The notes beneath the pieces were generated by a model that searched no databases, had not been told where the DNA came from, and saw only the letters and a list, made by a program, of their open reading frames with translations. A DNA stretch of 64,000 nt from Pseudomonadota bacterium (lineage in GTDB: Bacteria > Pseudomonadota > Gammaproteobacteria > Legionellales > Legionellaceae). Positions 27,002 through 36,876 of this stretch are shown in pieces. The translations under genes were made by a program, and so were the position numbers. Numbering within the stretch: position 1 is the stretch's first letter; each line of letters starts with the position of its first letter. Location: contig JAGVJN010000044.1 of NCBI GenBank assembly GCA_020051095.1, forward strand, positions 40,600 through 104,599. The letters are read 5' to 3'.

Positions 27002-29433
27002 TACTTGGTTGTCTTGTCTGGTGGTGGTTGAGTCGCTTTCATGTTTGGTGGAGGCAGTATTGTTTTTGCAGGTGCAATCGCCACAATTTTTGTCTGTGCC
27101 GAAAAAGGTATCGGCAATTTTGCAGAGCTTAAAGGTTCTAGAACCAAATGTTTATCGTCTTCGATGTATATTTCTTGGCTGCGTAAATTTTCAAGTTCTT
27201 CGTTGCGTACTTCTTGGTATTTGCCACCACTCACACGAACAGCGTCGTGTTCACTATGTAAAATAATGGGCTTGATGAAAACCATGAGCATTTTCTTTTC
27301 ACGAGAACGAATGTTTCTTTGGAATAATCGACCAACACCTGGAATATCCCCTAAAATGGGTAGCTTTTGATCATCATTGCCGAGACTATCTTGTATTAAT
27401 CCACCTAACACCACGATATCACCACTTTCAATATGAATAGCAGTCACAATTGAGCTGATATTAAAGACAGGATTTAGTGCATCGGTACTACCAGGATCAA
27501 TGGTGTCATTACCCTGGTCGATTTGCATTTGAATGCCATTACCCCTTGTAATCTGGGGTCTAACATATAAATGCAAGGCGACATTCACACGGTCGAATGT
27601 GACATACGGCGATGCGGTTGTTGTACCACTCGCATTATTGGGATAAGACGTCGTTTGGACAGATACTTGTTTACCCACTAGAATTTTAGCTTGGCGGTTA
27701 TCCAGGACAACGACAGAAGGTGTGGAGAGAATATTGGCTCTTCGATTGTTCGCGAGGGCAATAATCTGCGCTTGAAAATCGGAAATTGACGTTTTTGAAT
27801 TAATAATTGCAAACCCAGGTCGAAAATTTGCGGGATTACCCGTTTGTTGATTCGTACCCCATTCAATTCCTAATCGATTCACATCCGCTTCATTCATCTC
27901 AGCAACCATTGCCTCGATTAAAATTTGAGCGGGGCGAATATCAATTTGGCGAATCACTGAATTTAAAATGCTGATGATGCTCGCAGGTGCATTCATAATG
28001 ATGGAGTTTGTATTCGGCTCACCGATAATCTGCACGGTTGGTTTTGTCGATCCTTCCGATTCGCTACTTACTTGTTGGTTATTCGATTTTGAACCTTCCA
28101 TCCCACCCATTGGTGAGCCGCTTGGCTGGAAAGCACCATCAAAAGGAGGGGGGCTTGACGAGGTTCCTGTTGCAAGCCCAGATTGCGGCATGGTGCTATC
28201 AAGCTCGGGTTTAGTAATGGTACCGATGGTTGTTCCAACTTTACCACTAAAATTCGCCTGCGCTACACCAGCTAAGATAGGGACAACATCCTCGGCACGA
28301 AGATAATGTAAATAAACAACTTTTGTGTTGCCTTGTCGAGAGCCACTGTTTTGTTGATCGAGCTGATTGATTAATAATCTTAAGCGAATACGCTCTGTTT
28401 TACTGCCACTGATTAATATTGAATTACTGCGATCATCTGGCGCAATCATAGTTTTAGGATTATTGCCTGCTAGCGTTCGAGTCTTAACAATATCCTTAAG
28501 GGTATTTGCGACATCCATTGCTAATGCATTTTGTAACTGAACGATATCGATTCCATTGGAAGAAGAACTGTCGACTCGTTTAATGATATCAGCCATACTA
28601 CGAATATTGCTAGCTCTCCCCGATAATATCAGCATATTTGAGGGACCATACGCTGAAACACTGCTCCACTGAGGCATCAAGGGTCTCAAAACAGGGACCA
28701 ACTGTTCTGCGGGCACATATTCAACGGGGACTACGCTAATAAGCATTTCGTCGCCATCAGGGGGGTGTCTTAATTGATTAAGAAAGTCAGGGCTTTGAGT
28801 TTTTGCATCAATATTAGGAACGATTTTTATTGTTGATCCACTTGGAATCGCTGCATAACCAGAAACTTGCAACATGGATAGAAACACTTGATAAAGCTCT
28901 TTATCTGAAATAGGTGTGCTTGAAACAATCGAAATTTTGCCTTGCACTCGCGGATCTATGAGAAAATTTTTCCCTGTTACGCGAGATACTTCAGCTATCA
29001 CCGCTCGGATGTCAGCATTTTTTAAATTCCATAGTTTTTTATATGCTTTCTTTTTCAGTGGTGGTGCATGTGAAGGTACTTCAAAAGTGGGTTTTGAAGA
29101 TGCCAGTTGTACTGGTTGAATGGCTGATTGAGGTGAATCTTCCTCACTTAACTGGTCCCGCAATTCTATTGCTTGCTTATATTCAGTGAGTGGTCCAAGT
29201 GTCACTAAATAGAGTTTTTTACTTTCAATATAACTAATTCGAACAGGGACGGGCGTTTGTTTGCTCAGCTGTTCCTGAAGTGTTCGAGCATTATTCTGGT
29301 TGGAAAATGCACCAGCATGAAGTAGATAGGTGGATTGCCCATTTTCCGTTTTAGTATGGATGGTTACATTCATCGCATACAGGCACACGGATATTATCGA
29401 TAGTAGCGATGTGGTGATTAGTTTTCTTAGCAT
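27001..29433 (-). CDS. gspD: type II secretion outer-membrane secretin GspD (LspD) with an N-terminal SPOR-like domain
   Basis: GspD forms the outer-membrane channel of the type II secretion system. After a signal peptide there is a SPOR-like peptidoglycan-binding region (about residues 32-98, with LLHAGAFSNQNNARTLQEQL and VTLGPL). The N0-N3 domains follow (from about 130), then a Gly/Ser-rich linker, and the secretin core with VVVLDNRQAKILVGKQVSVQ and GDIVVLGGLIQD near residues 590-720. The frame opens three codons earlier at a TTG; I prefer the ATG at 29433 (810 residues). gspE follows with a one-base overlap. An isolated D-E pair matches Legionella, where lspDE is separate from lspF-K. Confidence 0.93.
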   Translation of the reverse strand: MLRKLITTSLLSIISVCLYAMNVTIHTKTENGQSTYLLHAGAFSNQNNARTLQEQLSKQTPVPVRISYIESKKLYLVTLGPLTEYKQAIELRDQLSEEDSPQSAIQPVQLASSKPTFEVPSHAPPLKKKAYKKLWNLKNADIRAVIAEVSRVTGKNFLIDPRVQGKISIVSSTPISDKELYQVFLSMLQVSGYAAIPSGSTIKIVPNIDAKTQSPDFLNQLRHPPDGDEMLISVVPVEYVPAEQLVPVLRPLMPQWSSVSAYGPSNMLILSGRASNIRSMADIIKRVDSSSSNGIDIVQLQNALAMDVANTLKDIVKTRTLAGNNPKTMIAPDDRSNSILISGSKTERIRLRLLINQLDQQNSGSRQGNTKVVYLHYLRAEDVVPILAGVAQANFSGKVGTTIGTITKPELDSTMPQSGLATGTSSSPPPFDGAFQPSGSPMGGMEGSKSNNQQVSSESEGSTKPTVQIIGEPNTNSIIMNAPASIISILNSVIRQIDIRPAQILIEAMVAEMNEADVNRLGIEWGTNQQTGNPANFRPGFAIINSKTSISDFQAQIIALANNRRANILSTPSVVVLDNRQAKILVGKQVSVQTTSYPNNASGTTTASPYVTFDRVNVALHLYVRPQITRGNGIQMQIDQGNDTIDPGSTDALNPVFNISSIVTAIHIESGDIVVLGGLIQDSLGNDDQKLPILGDIPGVGRLFQRNIRSREKKMLMVFIKPIILHSEHDAVRVSGGKYQEVRNEELENLRSQEIYIEDDKHLVLEPLSSAKLPIPFSAQTKIVAIAPAKTILPPPNMKATQPPPDKTTK

Positions 29434-29523
29434 GTAAGCCAAACATCAAAAATTCTATACATTAAGACATAATACCCAAATTTATAAGATAACAAAAGCT
29501 TAAAATGATGATTATGGAGGGGA

Positions 29524-29600
29524 TGGTGGCTATGGGTGGACTCGAACCACCGACCTCAGCATTATGAGTGCCGCGCTCTAACCGGCTGAGCTACATAGCC
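29524..29600 (-). tRNA. tRNA-Met (CAT anticodon), elongator type
   Basis: On the minus strand the sequence folds as a complete cloverleaf with acceptor GGCTATG / CATAGCC, D-arm GCTC/GAGC, anticodon loop CTCATAA (anticodon CAT), T-arm GGTGG-TTCGAGT-CCACC and an encoded CCA end. The close match to E. coli elongator tRNA-Met (GGCTACGTAGCTCAG opening) favours Met over the lysidine-modified tRNA-Ile2. A fully paired acceptor end also argues against initiator tRNA. Confidence 0.95.
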
Positions 29601-29780
29601 ATTGAAGATGCTTATTTTACGATTTTAGTTTTGAATGTCAATGACATTCTTCAATATTTTGATTTGATAGCTTTCGATATGAAACGATTACCATCTATCC
29701 AAGATTTACTAGTATTTGGTTTGTTTTTAGTAAGGGCGGGCAAATATTTGAATGATATCTACCCGCAGAAGGAAAAGAGA

Positions 29781-31142
29781 TTAACTAACAAGAATGAATA
29801 GCGAGCCTGGTCCTCGAACAATTTGCAGAAGCAAGCGGTCACTTTTTTCTTTAGCGACTTTTTGCAAGGACTTAACGTCATTAATGTGTTTCTTATTCGC
29901 ACTAATAACGACATCACCAGGTCTTAATCCTGCACGCCATCCAGCACTTGTTTCGGAAGCACCTACGACTTGCACACCAACCACGTTTCCATGAAGCGGG
30001 GTTTCTTGTTCATAATTTTTCAATGCCAAACCAAATAAGAAGGGATTTTCGGACTGAAGTTTTTGCTCATGCTCTTTTAAATCAGTCACGATGGTTGTCA
30101 AGACCAATTGCTTTCCATCACGGCGAACATGAATTTTTGCTTCTGTACCAGCTCGTAGTAAGGAAGTGGTTATTTTAACATGTGACGCTTGTGTAATAGG
30201 TGAATCATTGATTTTTGTAATGATATCACCTGCTTTTAATCCGGCACTTTCAGCAGGGGAGTTTTCATTTACTTGCGATACTAGAGCACCTTGCAAATTT
30301 TCACTATACCCTAAAGCGACGGCTAATTCCGGCGTTAATGGTTGAACAAATATACCCATCAACCCACGGTGGACGGATCCATAACGCAAAATTTGTTGAA
30401 CAATTTCTCGAGCCATGTTTATTGGAATGGCAAATCCAATACCCACATTGCCGCCATAAGGAGACAGAATCGCTGTGTTGATTCCAATTAACTCGCCTTT
30501 TGCAGTGACCAGTGCGCCGCCCGAGTTGCCCGGGTTAATGGCAGCATCTGTTTGAATAAAATTCTCAACGCCTTCAATATTTAGATCACTTCGTTTAAGG
30601 GCAGAGATAATTCCAAATGTGGCCGACTGGCTATTTCCATAACTATTTAATCCAAACGGGTTACCAATTGCTATCACAAAATCGCCTACCTCGGCTTGAT
30701 CGGAATCTGCGATGGGTAGACTTTGTAAGTTTTTAGCTTCGATTTTTAATACAGCCAAATCAGTTTCCATATCGCTGCCTACGATTTTGGCTTTTAAGCG
30801 TCGTCCATCGTGGAGGGTGACAGTGACGATACTTGCATTACGAATTACATGGTCATTGGTAATGATAATGCCGCTTGATGGATCAATCACGACTCCTGAA
30901 CCAATGCTATTAAATTTGCGGGGCTTTGGGGGCAAACCTCTTATGGTGCGTTCTTCGAGTTCGGCAGGTGTTTCTGGTGCTGGCACATAACCTTGTACTG
31001 AGATATTGACAATGGCTGGCATTGTCTTTTTCAAAATTGGCGCAAAGGTTGGCATAGTCACTGCTTGGGTATTTGCTGCATATACAGGGGATAGCCCTAA
31101 CAATGCAATTAAAATAAAACGGATCATTATTTTCATGTTCAT
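29781..31142 (-). CDS. degP: periplasmic serine protease of the DegP/HtrA family
   Basis: This 453-residue protein has a signal peptide (cleavage near VYAAN), a trypsin-like domain with His98 in ITNDHVIRN, an aspartate in METDLAVLKI and Ser207 in NPGNSGGAL. Two PDZ domains follow (about 250-345 and 370-450). DegP-type enzymes degrade or refold misfolded envelope proteins. The GLPPKPRKFNSIGSGVVID region before the catalytic domain fits the Q-linker of the group. It is the last gene of a leftward cluster and begins four bases after pgeF. Confidence 0.94.
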   Translation of the reverse strand: MNMKIMIRFILIALLGLSPVYAANTQAVTMPTFAPILKKTMPAIVNISVQGYVPAPETPAELEERTIRGLPPKPRKFNSIGSGVVIDPSSGIIITNDHVIRNASIVTVTLHDGRRLKAKIVGSDMETDLAVLKIEAKNLQSLPIADSDQAEVGDFVIAIGNPFGLNSYGNSQSATFGIISALKRSDLNIEGVENFIQTDAAINPGNSGGALVTAKGELIGINTAILSPYGGNVGIGFAIPINMAREIVQQILRYGSVHRGLMGIFVQPLTPELAVALGYSENLQGALVSQVNENSPAESAGLKAGDIITKINDSPITQASHVKITTSLLRAGTEAKIHVRRDGKQLVLTTIVTDLKEHEQKLQSENPFLFGLALKNYEQETPLHGNVVGVQVVGASETSAGWRAGLRPGDVVISANKKHINDVKSLQKVAKEKSDRLLLQIVRGPGSLFILVS

Positions 31143-31146
31143 AGTG

Positions 31147-31875
31147 TTAACCTATAGGTTTATCAAACCAAATAAAAGTTCCTATTCTACCCGTTTGCCC
31201 GTCTCGACGATAGGAGTAGAAGAGATTTTTTTGTTCAAATGTGCATAATTTGGATTTTTGGATCGACATGACGCCATTTAAGCGAAGAATATGTGCTGCC
31301 AATTCATCCAAATGGATATGCCATTTTTGTTGTTTGAAAAAATATCTTGGCGAAAAAGGATAGTTAAGTTTAAATTGATCACATACTTCATCACCTACTT
31401 CAAAGCAATGACCGCATATCGCAGGGCCAACCCATGCGATACAATCATTCGCATTACTATGCATTTTTTTTAGCGTATTTTCAATGATACCATCACACAA
31501 GCCACGCCAACCCGCATGAATGGCTGCAATCTCTGTGCCTGTTTTATTCGTTAAAATAATGGGTAAGCAATCTGCCGTTAAAATTGCTAAAATTTGATTA
31601 GGTTGCCTTGTAATGCTTGCATCCGCTTGATTATCCTGATTATGTGTCGCATCAACAACATGCGTACTGTGTGTTTGATGTAGCCAAACTGGAGAGGTCG
31701 GCATGGATTGCTCATGCATTAACAATTGCCGATTTTGCAATACATGTTGCATGGTATCGCCGGTGCGAAGCCCTAGATTACCATACTGGTAGGGATAATG
31801 GCTTGCTCCGGACATTCGTGTTGAAGCAAAGGCGTTGACATGCTTAGGTGCCTGCCAATTAGGTGTAATTATCAT
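31147..31875 (-). CDS. pgeF: peptidoglycan editing factor / multicopper polyphenol oxidase-like protein (YfiH)
   Basis: The 242-residue protein matches the YfiH/LACC1 family, purine nucleoside-processing and amidase-like enzymes that in E. coli keep wrong amino acids out of peptidoglycan precursors. Conserved features are VWLHQTHSTHVV, ADASITRQ, ILTADCLPI, IHAGWRGLCDGI and GPAICGHCFEVG, which supply the metal-binding histidines and cysteine. I start at the ATG at 31875, preceded by TGAGG, instead of a TTG seven codons earlier. It overlaps the rluD stop by 17 bases. Downstream degP follows closely. Confidence 0.93.
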   Translation of the reverse strand: MIITPNWQAPKHVNAFASTRMSGASHYPYQYGNLGLRTGDTMQHVLQNRQLLMHEQSMPTSPVWLHQTHSTHVVDATHNQDNQADASITRQPNQILAILTADCLPIILTNKTGTEIAAIHAGWRGLCDGIIENTLKKMHSNANDCIAWVGPAICGHCFEVGDEVCDQFKLNYPFSPRYFFKQQKWHIHLDELAAHILRLNGVMSIQKSKLCTFEQKNLFYSYRRDGQTGRIGTFIWFDKPIG

Positions 31876-32833
31876 TATAATTAGCCTCAATTGCACAAAT
31901 TAATGACTTTAGATCATCAGGAATAGGGGCCATCCAAGTCAAGGTTTGTTTGGAAGATGGGTGCTCTAATGTTAACCTAAATGCATGCAGCGCTTGACGT
32001 TTGAAGGCTTGTAAATGATTTTTAACGAGGTCTGAATGCTTGGGGGGAAGCTTTAATCGATACCCATAAAGTGTATCACCAATGATTGGATGTCCTATAT
32101 GAGCCATATGGACTCTTATTTGATGGGTTCGACCTGTTTCAAGTTGCACATTCAGTAAGGTAAAATGTTGAAATTGTTTGTCAACCGTGTAATGGGTAAT
32201 GGCTTCTTTGCCAGACACTAAAACAGCCATTTTCAATCGGTTTTTTGGATGCCTACCATAAAACGTTTCGATACAGCCGCCACTAATAATATGCCCATAA
32301 ACTAAGGCTTTATATTCCCGTTTAATGATGCGTTGCTGTAGTTGTTGGACTAGGCTATTGTAGGATTCTAATGTTTTAGCAATAACCATAATCCCCGTCG
32401 TATTTTTATCTAGGCGATGAACAATACCTGCTCTTGGCAAGTTCGCTGATTCTTTATAGTAGGCTAATAACCCATTTAATAATGTAAATTCGCTATTACC
32501 AGCACCAGGATGAATGACAAGCCCCGCTGGTTTATTGATCACAAGAATCTGATCATCTTCATAGATAATATCAAGCTGTATCGATTGGGGTATGTTATCT
32601 AATTGTATCTTTGGTGTAAAACAAGATTCCTTGATGAAGACCGAATCATCGATTTTTAATTTCGACTTTGGCAAACAGGTTTGATCGTTTAGCAAAACAT
32701 TGCCTGATTTAATTTGATCCGCCCAGTAATTTCTTGAGAATTGGGGTTGATTATTAACAATCCATTGATCAATGCGGCATCCATGACCTTGCTCATCGAC
32801 AGTCAATGAAACGGATTTATCAGGCTGATTCAC
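31859..32833 (-). CDS. rluD: 23S rRNA pseudouridine synthase
   Basis: RluD makes pseudouridines at positions 1911, 1915 and 1917 of 23S rRNA helix 69. The 324-residue protein has an N-terminal S4 RNA-binding domain (with [10 protein letters not shown] and ISxxxW-like [14 protein letters not shown]) and the RluA-type catalytic domain with [16 protein letters not shown], containing the catalytic aspartate, and [20 protein letters not shown]. It starts with GTG inside the last codons of miaB (14-base overlap). The adjacency of rluD with pgeF is conserved in gammaproteobacteria and supports both calls. Confidence 0.95.
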   Translation of the reverse strand: MNQPDKSVSLTVDEQGHGCRIDQWIVNNQPQFSRNYWADQIKSGNVLLNDQTCLPKSKLKIDDSVFIKESCFTPKIQLDNIPQSIQLDIIYEDDQILVINKPAGLVIHPGAGNSEFTLLNGLLAYYKESANLPRAGIVHRLDKNTTGIMVIAKTLESYNSLVQQLQQRIIKREYKALVYGHIISGGCIETFYGRHPKNRLKMAVLVSGKEAITHYTVDKQFQHFTLLNVQLETGRTHQIRVHMAHIGHPIIGDTLYGYRLKLPPKHSDLVKNHLQAFKRQALHAFRLTLEHPSSKQTLTWMAPIPDDLKSLICAIEANYNDNYT

Positions 32834-34163
32834 ATTCTGTTTCCATTAATCTTGCACGCAGTGAATTTGGCAAGGCTTCCGTAATAGTAACCGTAACAAA
32901 CTGACCAATCAATTCATCAGGACCATCAAAATTAACCACACGGTTGCATTCGGTTCGTCCTGCTAGTTGTCGCTCATTTTTTTTGGAAAAACCAGTCACC
33001 AGTAGTCGCTGAGTGGTGCCGATCATCGCTTCGCTATACCGAGCAACTTGTGTATTAAGACGATTTTGTAATAGTTGTAATCGCTGCTTTTTTACTTCCA
33101 TCGTAGTTTCATCAACAAGATTCGCTGCTGGAGTGCCGGGTCGTGGGCTAAAAATAAAGCTAAATGACATATCAAATCCAATTTCATGGACTAAATCCAT
33201 GGTGGCTTGAAAATCATCATCCGTTTCCCCAGGAAATCCGACAATAATATCGGTCGACAGTCGGATATTGGGCCTAACTTTTCTTAGTTTCCTGATTTTG
33301 GACTTAAACTCCAAAGCGGTATAACCACGTTTCATCAGGGTAAGAATTCTATCAGAACCACTTTGCACAGGAAGGTGTAAGTGATTGGCAAGTTCCGGAA
33401 CTTCCGCATAAGCATTGATTAAATTATCCGAAAAAGCAAGCGGGTGGGAAGTAGTAAAGCGGATACGCCCAATTCCTTCAATCGCCGCAATATAATGGAT
33501 CAACAATGCTAAATCGGCGATATCACCATTTTCCATTTTCCCTTGGTAATCATTAACATTTTGCCCTAATAAATTAATTTCACGCACACCTTGTGCCGCG
33601 AGCTGGTAGCATTCAACTAATACATCATCAAACGGACGGGATATTTCTTCACCCCGAGTATAAGGTACGACGCAATAACTACAATATTTACTGCAACCTT
33701 CCATGATAGAAACAAATGAAACGGGGCCTTCAGCCCTTGGAGCAGGGAGATGATCAAATTTTTCGATCTCAGGAAAACTGATATCAACAACCGGTTTCCC
33801 AGTTCGTTCCCGTTCATTTAGCAATGCAGGGAGTCGGTGCAAGGTTTGTGGACCAAAAACGATATCAACATAAGGCGCTCTTTTGATGATACCAGCACCT
33901 TCCTGACTGGCAACACAGCCGCCAACGCCAATAATAATGTTTGGATTGGCTTTTTTAAATTCACGCCATTGACCAAGTTGAGAGAACACTTTTTCTTGTG
34001 CCTTTTCACGGATAGAACACGTATTTAAAAGAATGACGTCTGCTTCATCAACATTACTTGTTTGAATCATCCCTTTGGCGTGATGGAGAACTTCAGCCAT
34101 TTTGGATGAATCATATTCATTCATTTGGCAACCGTTCGTTTTAATGAATAACTTTTTCGTCAT
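32820..34163 (-). CDS. miaB: tRNA-2-methylthio-N6-dimethylallyladenosine synthase
   Basis: MiaB adds the methylthio group to isopentenyladenosine-37 of tRNAs. The 447-residue protein begins [15 protein letters not shown] (Cys12 of the N-terminal cluster domain), has the radical-SAM motif CSKYCSYC followed by [19 protein letters not shown], and a C-terminal TRAM domain (about 380-440). The frame extends 25 codons upstream but those residues do not fit the family, so I start at the ATG at 34163. It is the first gene of miaB-rluD-pgeF-degP. Confidence 0.96.
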   Translation of the reverse strand: MTKKLFIKTNGCQMNEYDSSKMAEVLHHAKGMIQTSNVDEADVILLNTCSIREKAQEKVFSQLGQWREFKKANPNIIIGVGGCVASQEGAGIIKRAPYVDIVFGPQTLHRLPALLNERERTGKPVVDISFPEIEKFDHLPAPRAEGPVSFVSIMEGCSKYCSYCVVPYTRGEEISRPFDDVLVECYQLAAQGVREINLLGQNVNDYQGKMENGDIADLALLIHYIAAIEGIGRIRFTTSHPLAFSDNLINAYAEVPELANHLHLPVQSGSDRILTLMKRGYTALEFKSKIRKLRKVRPNIRLSTDIIVGFPGETDDDFQATMDLVHEIGFDMSFSFIFSPRPGTPAANLVDETTMEVKKQRLQLLQNRLNTQVARYSEAMIGTTQRLLVTGFSKKNERQLAGRTECNRVVNFDGPDELIGQFVTVTITEALPNSLRARLMETECESA

Positions 34164-34298
34164 AATCGCTTCATAAATATCGAGGAAAAAAAGGCTTATT
34201 ATTTCAAATTTGAACAATTTGGCAAGAGGCAAGCGCATTATTTTTATTTAAATGTGGTAACATTTGCATTTTATATCAATATTTCTGAGGAAAATTCT

Positions 34299-34784
34299 AT
34301 GCCATCATTTGATATCGTGATTGAAACAGATAAAGTTTCTTTACAACATGCCTTTGATAATTCAGTTCGGGAGTTGCAGAATCGATTTGATTTCAGGGGC
34401 GTCCAGGCCGAATACACGCTTAATGAGTTCATTGTAACGTTAAAAGCGGAGTCAGATTTCCAAGTTGAGCAAATGGAAGATATTTTCCGTACCCAATCTG
34501 CTAAACGCAATTTAAATATGATGGGTGTTGAAAAGCCAGAAACGATGTCTCGAAGCGGAAAGTTTTATTCGACAACGTTGACTTTCAAGCAAGGGATTGA
34601 ACAAGAAGACGCTAAGCGTATTGTAAAATTTATTAAAGAAAGCAAATTGAAAGTTCAGGCCAGCATACAAGGGGATAAAGTTCGCGTGACTGGTAAAAAA
34701 AGAGACGACTTACAAGAAACGATTGCGATGTTAAAAAATTCCGATTTGAATTTGCCGATGGAATTCGAAAATTTCCGTGAATAA
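34299..34784 (+). CDS. yajQ: YajQ family nucleotide/cyclic-di-GMP-binding protein
   Basis: The 161-residue protein opens MPSFDIVIETDKVSLQHA and has NSVRELQNRFDFRG, characteristic of YajQ (DUF520). It contains two duplicated alpha-beta subdomains, the second with KFIKESKLKVQASIQGDKVR. Family members bind c-di-GMP or nucleic acids in the cytoplasm, and some act as regulators of virulence. TGAGGA precedes the ATG at 34299; the longer frame from 34254 has no such site. It is divergent from miaB. Confidence 0.95.
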   Translation: MPSFDIVIETDKVSLQHAFDNSVRELQNRFDFRGVQAEYTLNEFIVTLKAESDFQVEQMEDIFRTQSAKRNLNMMGVEKPETMSRSGKFYSTTLTFKQGIEQEDAKRIVKFIKESKLKVQASIQGDKVRVTGKKRDDLQETIAMLKNSDLNLPMEFENFRE

Positions 34785-34943
34785 CGTTGCAACGAACTTA
34801 TTTTGTGCTCTTGATACGGCTCATTTAATTATCATAACATACGAATTCAACAAGAAATTGCATGAGCTTTACCAATTATCTAATCAATAACAAGTATCAA
34901 TCTTAGTTAGTATGTTGTTGATAGAGACACAAATGAGCGCATA

Positions 34944-34971
34944 TTGACAAATTGGTCATTATATGTATAAT
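34944..34971 (+). promoter_or_regulatory. strong sigma-70 promoter
   Basis: TTGACA at 34944-34949 and TATAAT at 34966-34971 are both perfect consensus, separated by 16 bases, with the predicted start about 20 bases before the orphan gene at 34998. This leaves a very short leader and no Shine-Dalgarno sequence before that ATG. Confidence 0.75.
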
Positions 34972-34997
34972 TCTAGTTTTTTTTTCCGTTGTCCATT

Positions 34998-36800
34998 ATG
35001 TCATATCCCCGTGAGTTGCTCTATCTGTTTCCTGCAATACCTTTCTTGCCAGAGAATATCTCCAAAGCGTTTATTCAAGATCCACTGACTCAAGCATTTT
35101 CGAAGTTAATAGAAGATAATCGATATCATCTATTGTCAAAATATGTGAAATTTAACTGGTGGACTCGGTATTTGACAAACGATGAAACTCTTGAACTGTT
35201 TAAAAATTTTAAATCCGCCTCTAATTTAACGCAACGTTATTACAGCGCATTAATTGAGCGAAAAACTAACGAAATAGAAATCAAAAAATCAGATATTTCC
35301 TATCTATTAACGTCTTACGAAAAATTAAGCATTTTAGTAGAAAGACAAAAGATCAAAGAAAAAGGGGAAGCTCTTGGGGTGTTTGTTGAGGAAAAGGATT
35401 GGTATGATGAGATTGAAACATTAAAAAAAGAAATTAGAATACAACGTCGGCTCATGTGTCTTTTTCAATTAGGCATCAATATTAGATTTGAAGAAATAGA
35501 CGCAATTTTTAAACAATACCCATTTTTTAAACGCGATGTATTTCCATATACCGATGAAACTGATCTAAAAAAATGCAAAGAAATCATCCGCCAATCAATC
35601 TTATCCCATATTGGTAAGCACATTTGTTTTGACAGCCCAATCGATCTAAACAATGAAAATCAACAATTGGCTGAAGCACTAGGTGATGCAATTTTTAGTG
35701 ATTCACCTCAGCGCTTTTCTGAGCAAGCAAAAAATTATAGAGATTCTGTGCACAAGAAATTGCTCGACGAGCTTAGCAAATATCGGCAGGTAGCTTCCGC
35801 ACAATCATCTGAATCGATTAGCCAGTTATTCTCTGGTTTTACTAACAGTTTATTTGAACATGCTGATAGACTCGCACAAGCTTACCAATTTATTCAATAC
35901 ACGGGTTTTGGCTCGCAATCGGATTTTTTTCTATTTGACGTCTATAGTGCTGCCCGAAACGCGCAGAATGTATCTGAATTCAAACATGCTATTTACGGAA
36001 TTTTAAAGCCTTTTCATCCGATTGTTCGTGAATACCAATCCATCGGTCTTTATGAAACCAATGAACTGCGAAAAGTTATCCGGATAATGATCCCCTTATT
36101 GATATTGACTGCCACGTTTATCGCGGTTGCTGCTATTTTGGCACCACTTGCATTACCGGAGATTGCTTTTTGGGCTGCTTTGGTTCCTTCAATATTTATC
36201 GGATTAGGCTTAACTAGCCTGTATTGTAAAGTTAAAGATAACCTATATCAATCTATTCGGCAGACGTATTACGGTGGTCAATACCAATTGCCTGAATTTC
36301 AAGTTAATGAACGCATGAATGTGATTTTTGGAAATTCTGCATCGATTGTTCAACAATTTTATATTGAACTATTGAAACAATGCCAGGCTAATGACGAATT
36401 ATTTTCTGGTGAACAAAAAAAGGGGTTGTTAACGGATGAACAAAGCAAGCGAATGAATGAAAATAGACAGCAACTGCATCTCTTGTTAAAAGAATGGCAT
36501 GATATCCATGAAAATCACCAAATTACCCAAGAAGAGGTGTTAAAAATCACGCGCAATCAGATGGTAAGAGTCATCAATAAGAAACGCAGTCAGTTGAGCC
36601 AGTTAGTTGAATCAAACTATGATAAAGAGGTAGAAGGGTGGGACAACATTGCCAAAAATGTAACAACGACTGAGCCCAAAAATCCCATAGCGAATGCTGG
36701 TAAAAAATTTGTTAGTCAACTGAGTCTATTTAATCAAATTAAGCGCTCGATTGACGAGGAAGCGCAAGTTTATGCGCCTATCTTGATAGCTATAAACTAG
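34998..36800 (+). CDS. orphan 600-residue membrane protein, candidate Dot/Icm effector
   Basis: I do not recognise this protein. It has no signal peptide, is rich in charged helices and glutamine, has a probable coiled coil near residues 75-150 (TNEIEIKKSD to EIRIQRRL), and a pair of membrane segments about residues 363-412 (IRIMIPLLILTATFIAV and following). A second helical, soluble part follows to residue 600. Large helical proteins with one central membrane hairpin and an acidic stretch near the C-terminus (IDEEAQ about 15 from the end) are common among Legionella type IV effectors, but this is weak evidence. A consensus promoter stands directly upstream. The frame extends three codons to a TTG; the ATG at 34998 is preferred. 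Confidence 0.8.
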   Translation: MSYPRELLYLFPAIPFLPENISKAFIQDPLTQAFSKLIEDNRYHLLSKYVKFNWWTRYLTNDETLELFKNFKSASNLTQRYYSALIERKTNEIEIKKSDISYLLTSYEKLSILVERQKIKEKGEALGVFVEEKDWYDEIETLKKEIRIQRRLMCLFQLGINIRFEEIDAIFKQYPFFKRDVFPYTDETDLKKCKEIIRQSILSHIGKHICFDSPIDLNNENQQLAEALGDAIFSDSPQRFSEQAKNYRDSVHKKLLDELSKYRQVASAQSSESISQLFSGFTNSLFEHADRLAQAYQFIQYTGFGSQSDFFLFDVYSAARNAQNVSEFKHAIYGILKPFHPIVREYQSIGLYETNELRKVIRIMIPLLILTATFIAVAAILAPLALPEIAFWAALVPSIFIGLGLTSLYCKVKDNLYQSIRQTYYGGQYQLPEFQVNERMNVIFGNSASIVQQFYIELLKQCQANDELFSGEQKKGLLTDEQSKRMNENRQQLHLLLKEWHDIHENHQITQEEVLKITRNQMVRVINKKRSQLSQLVESNYDKEVEGWDNIAKNVTTTEPKNPIANAGKKFVSQLSLFNQIKRSIDEEAQVYAPILIAIN

Positions 36801-36804
36801 TGCA

Positions 36805-36876
36805 CGCGATGCTCAACTTTTCACAGAACCAATCGTACCCGGGCCTGATTGGTTCTGCGAAAAGTTGAGTATCGCG
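36805..36876. repeat. 72-bp palindrome sharing its end sequence with the IS982-type element
   Basis: Two 30-base arms with only two mismatches (GATGCTCAACTTTTCACAGA on the left, GATACTCAACTTTTCGCAGA read inward from the right) flank a 12-base centre containing CCCGGG. The left arm matches the outer end of the insertion sequence at 63070 (GATGCTCAACTTTTCACGGA). It therefore looks like two IS ends without a transposase, that is, a MITE. It lies between two convergent genes and its RNA hairpin could help terminate both. Confidence 0.75.

Noticed and set aside
27968..28306. A 112-codon frame opposite gspD.
   Set aside because: It covers the Gly/Ser/Pro-rich linker of the secretin, where antisense frames stay open by composition.
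29568..29801. Open frame overlapping the tRNA-Met gene on the + strand.
   Set aside because: It runs through the tRNA antisense strand and has no ribosome binding site or family features.
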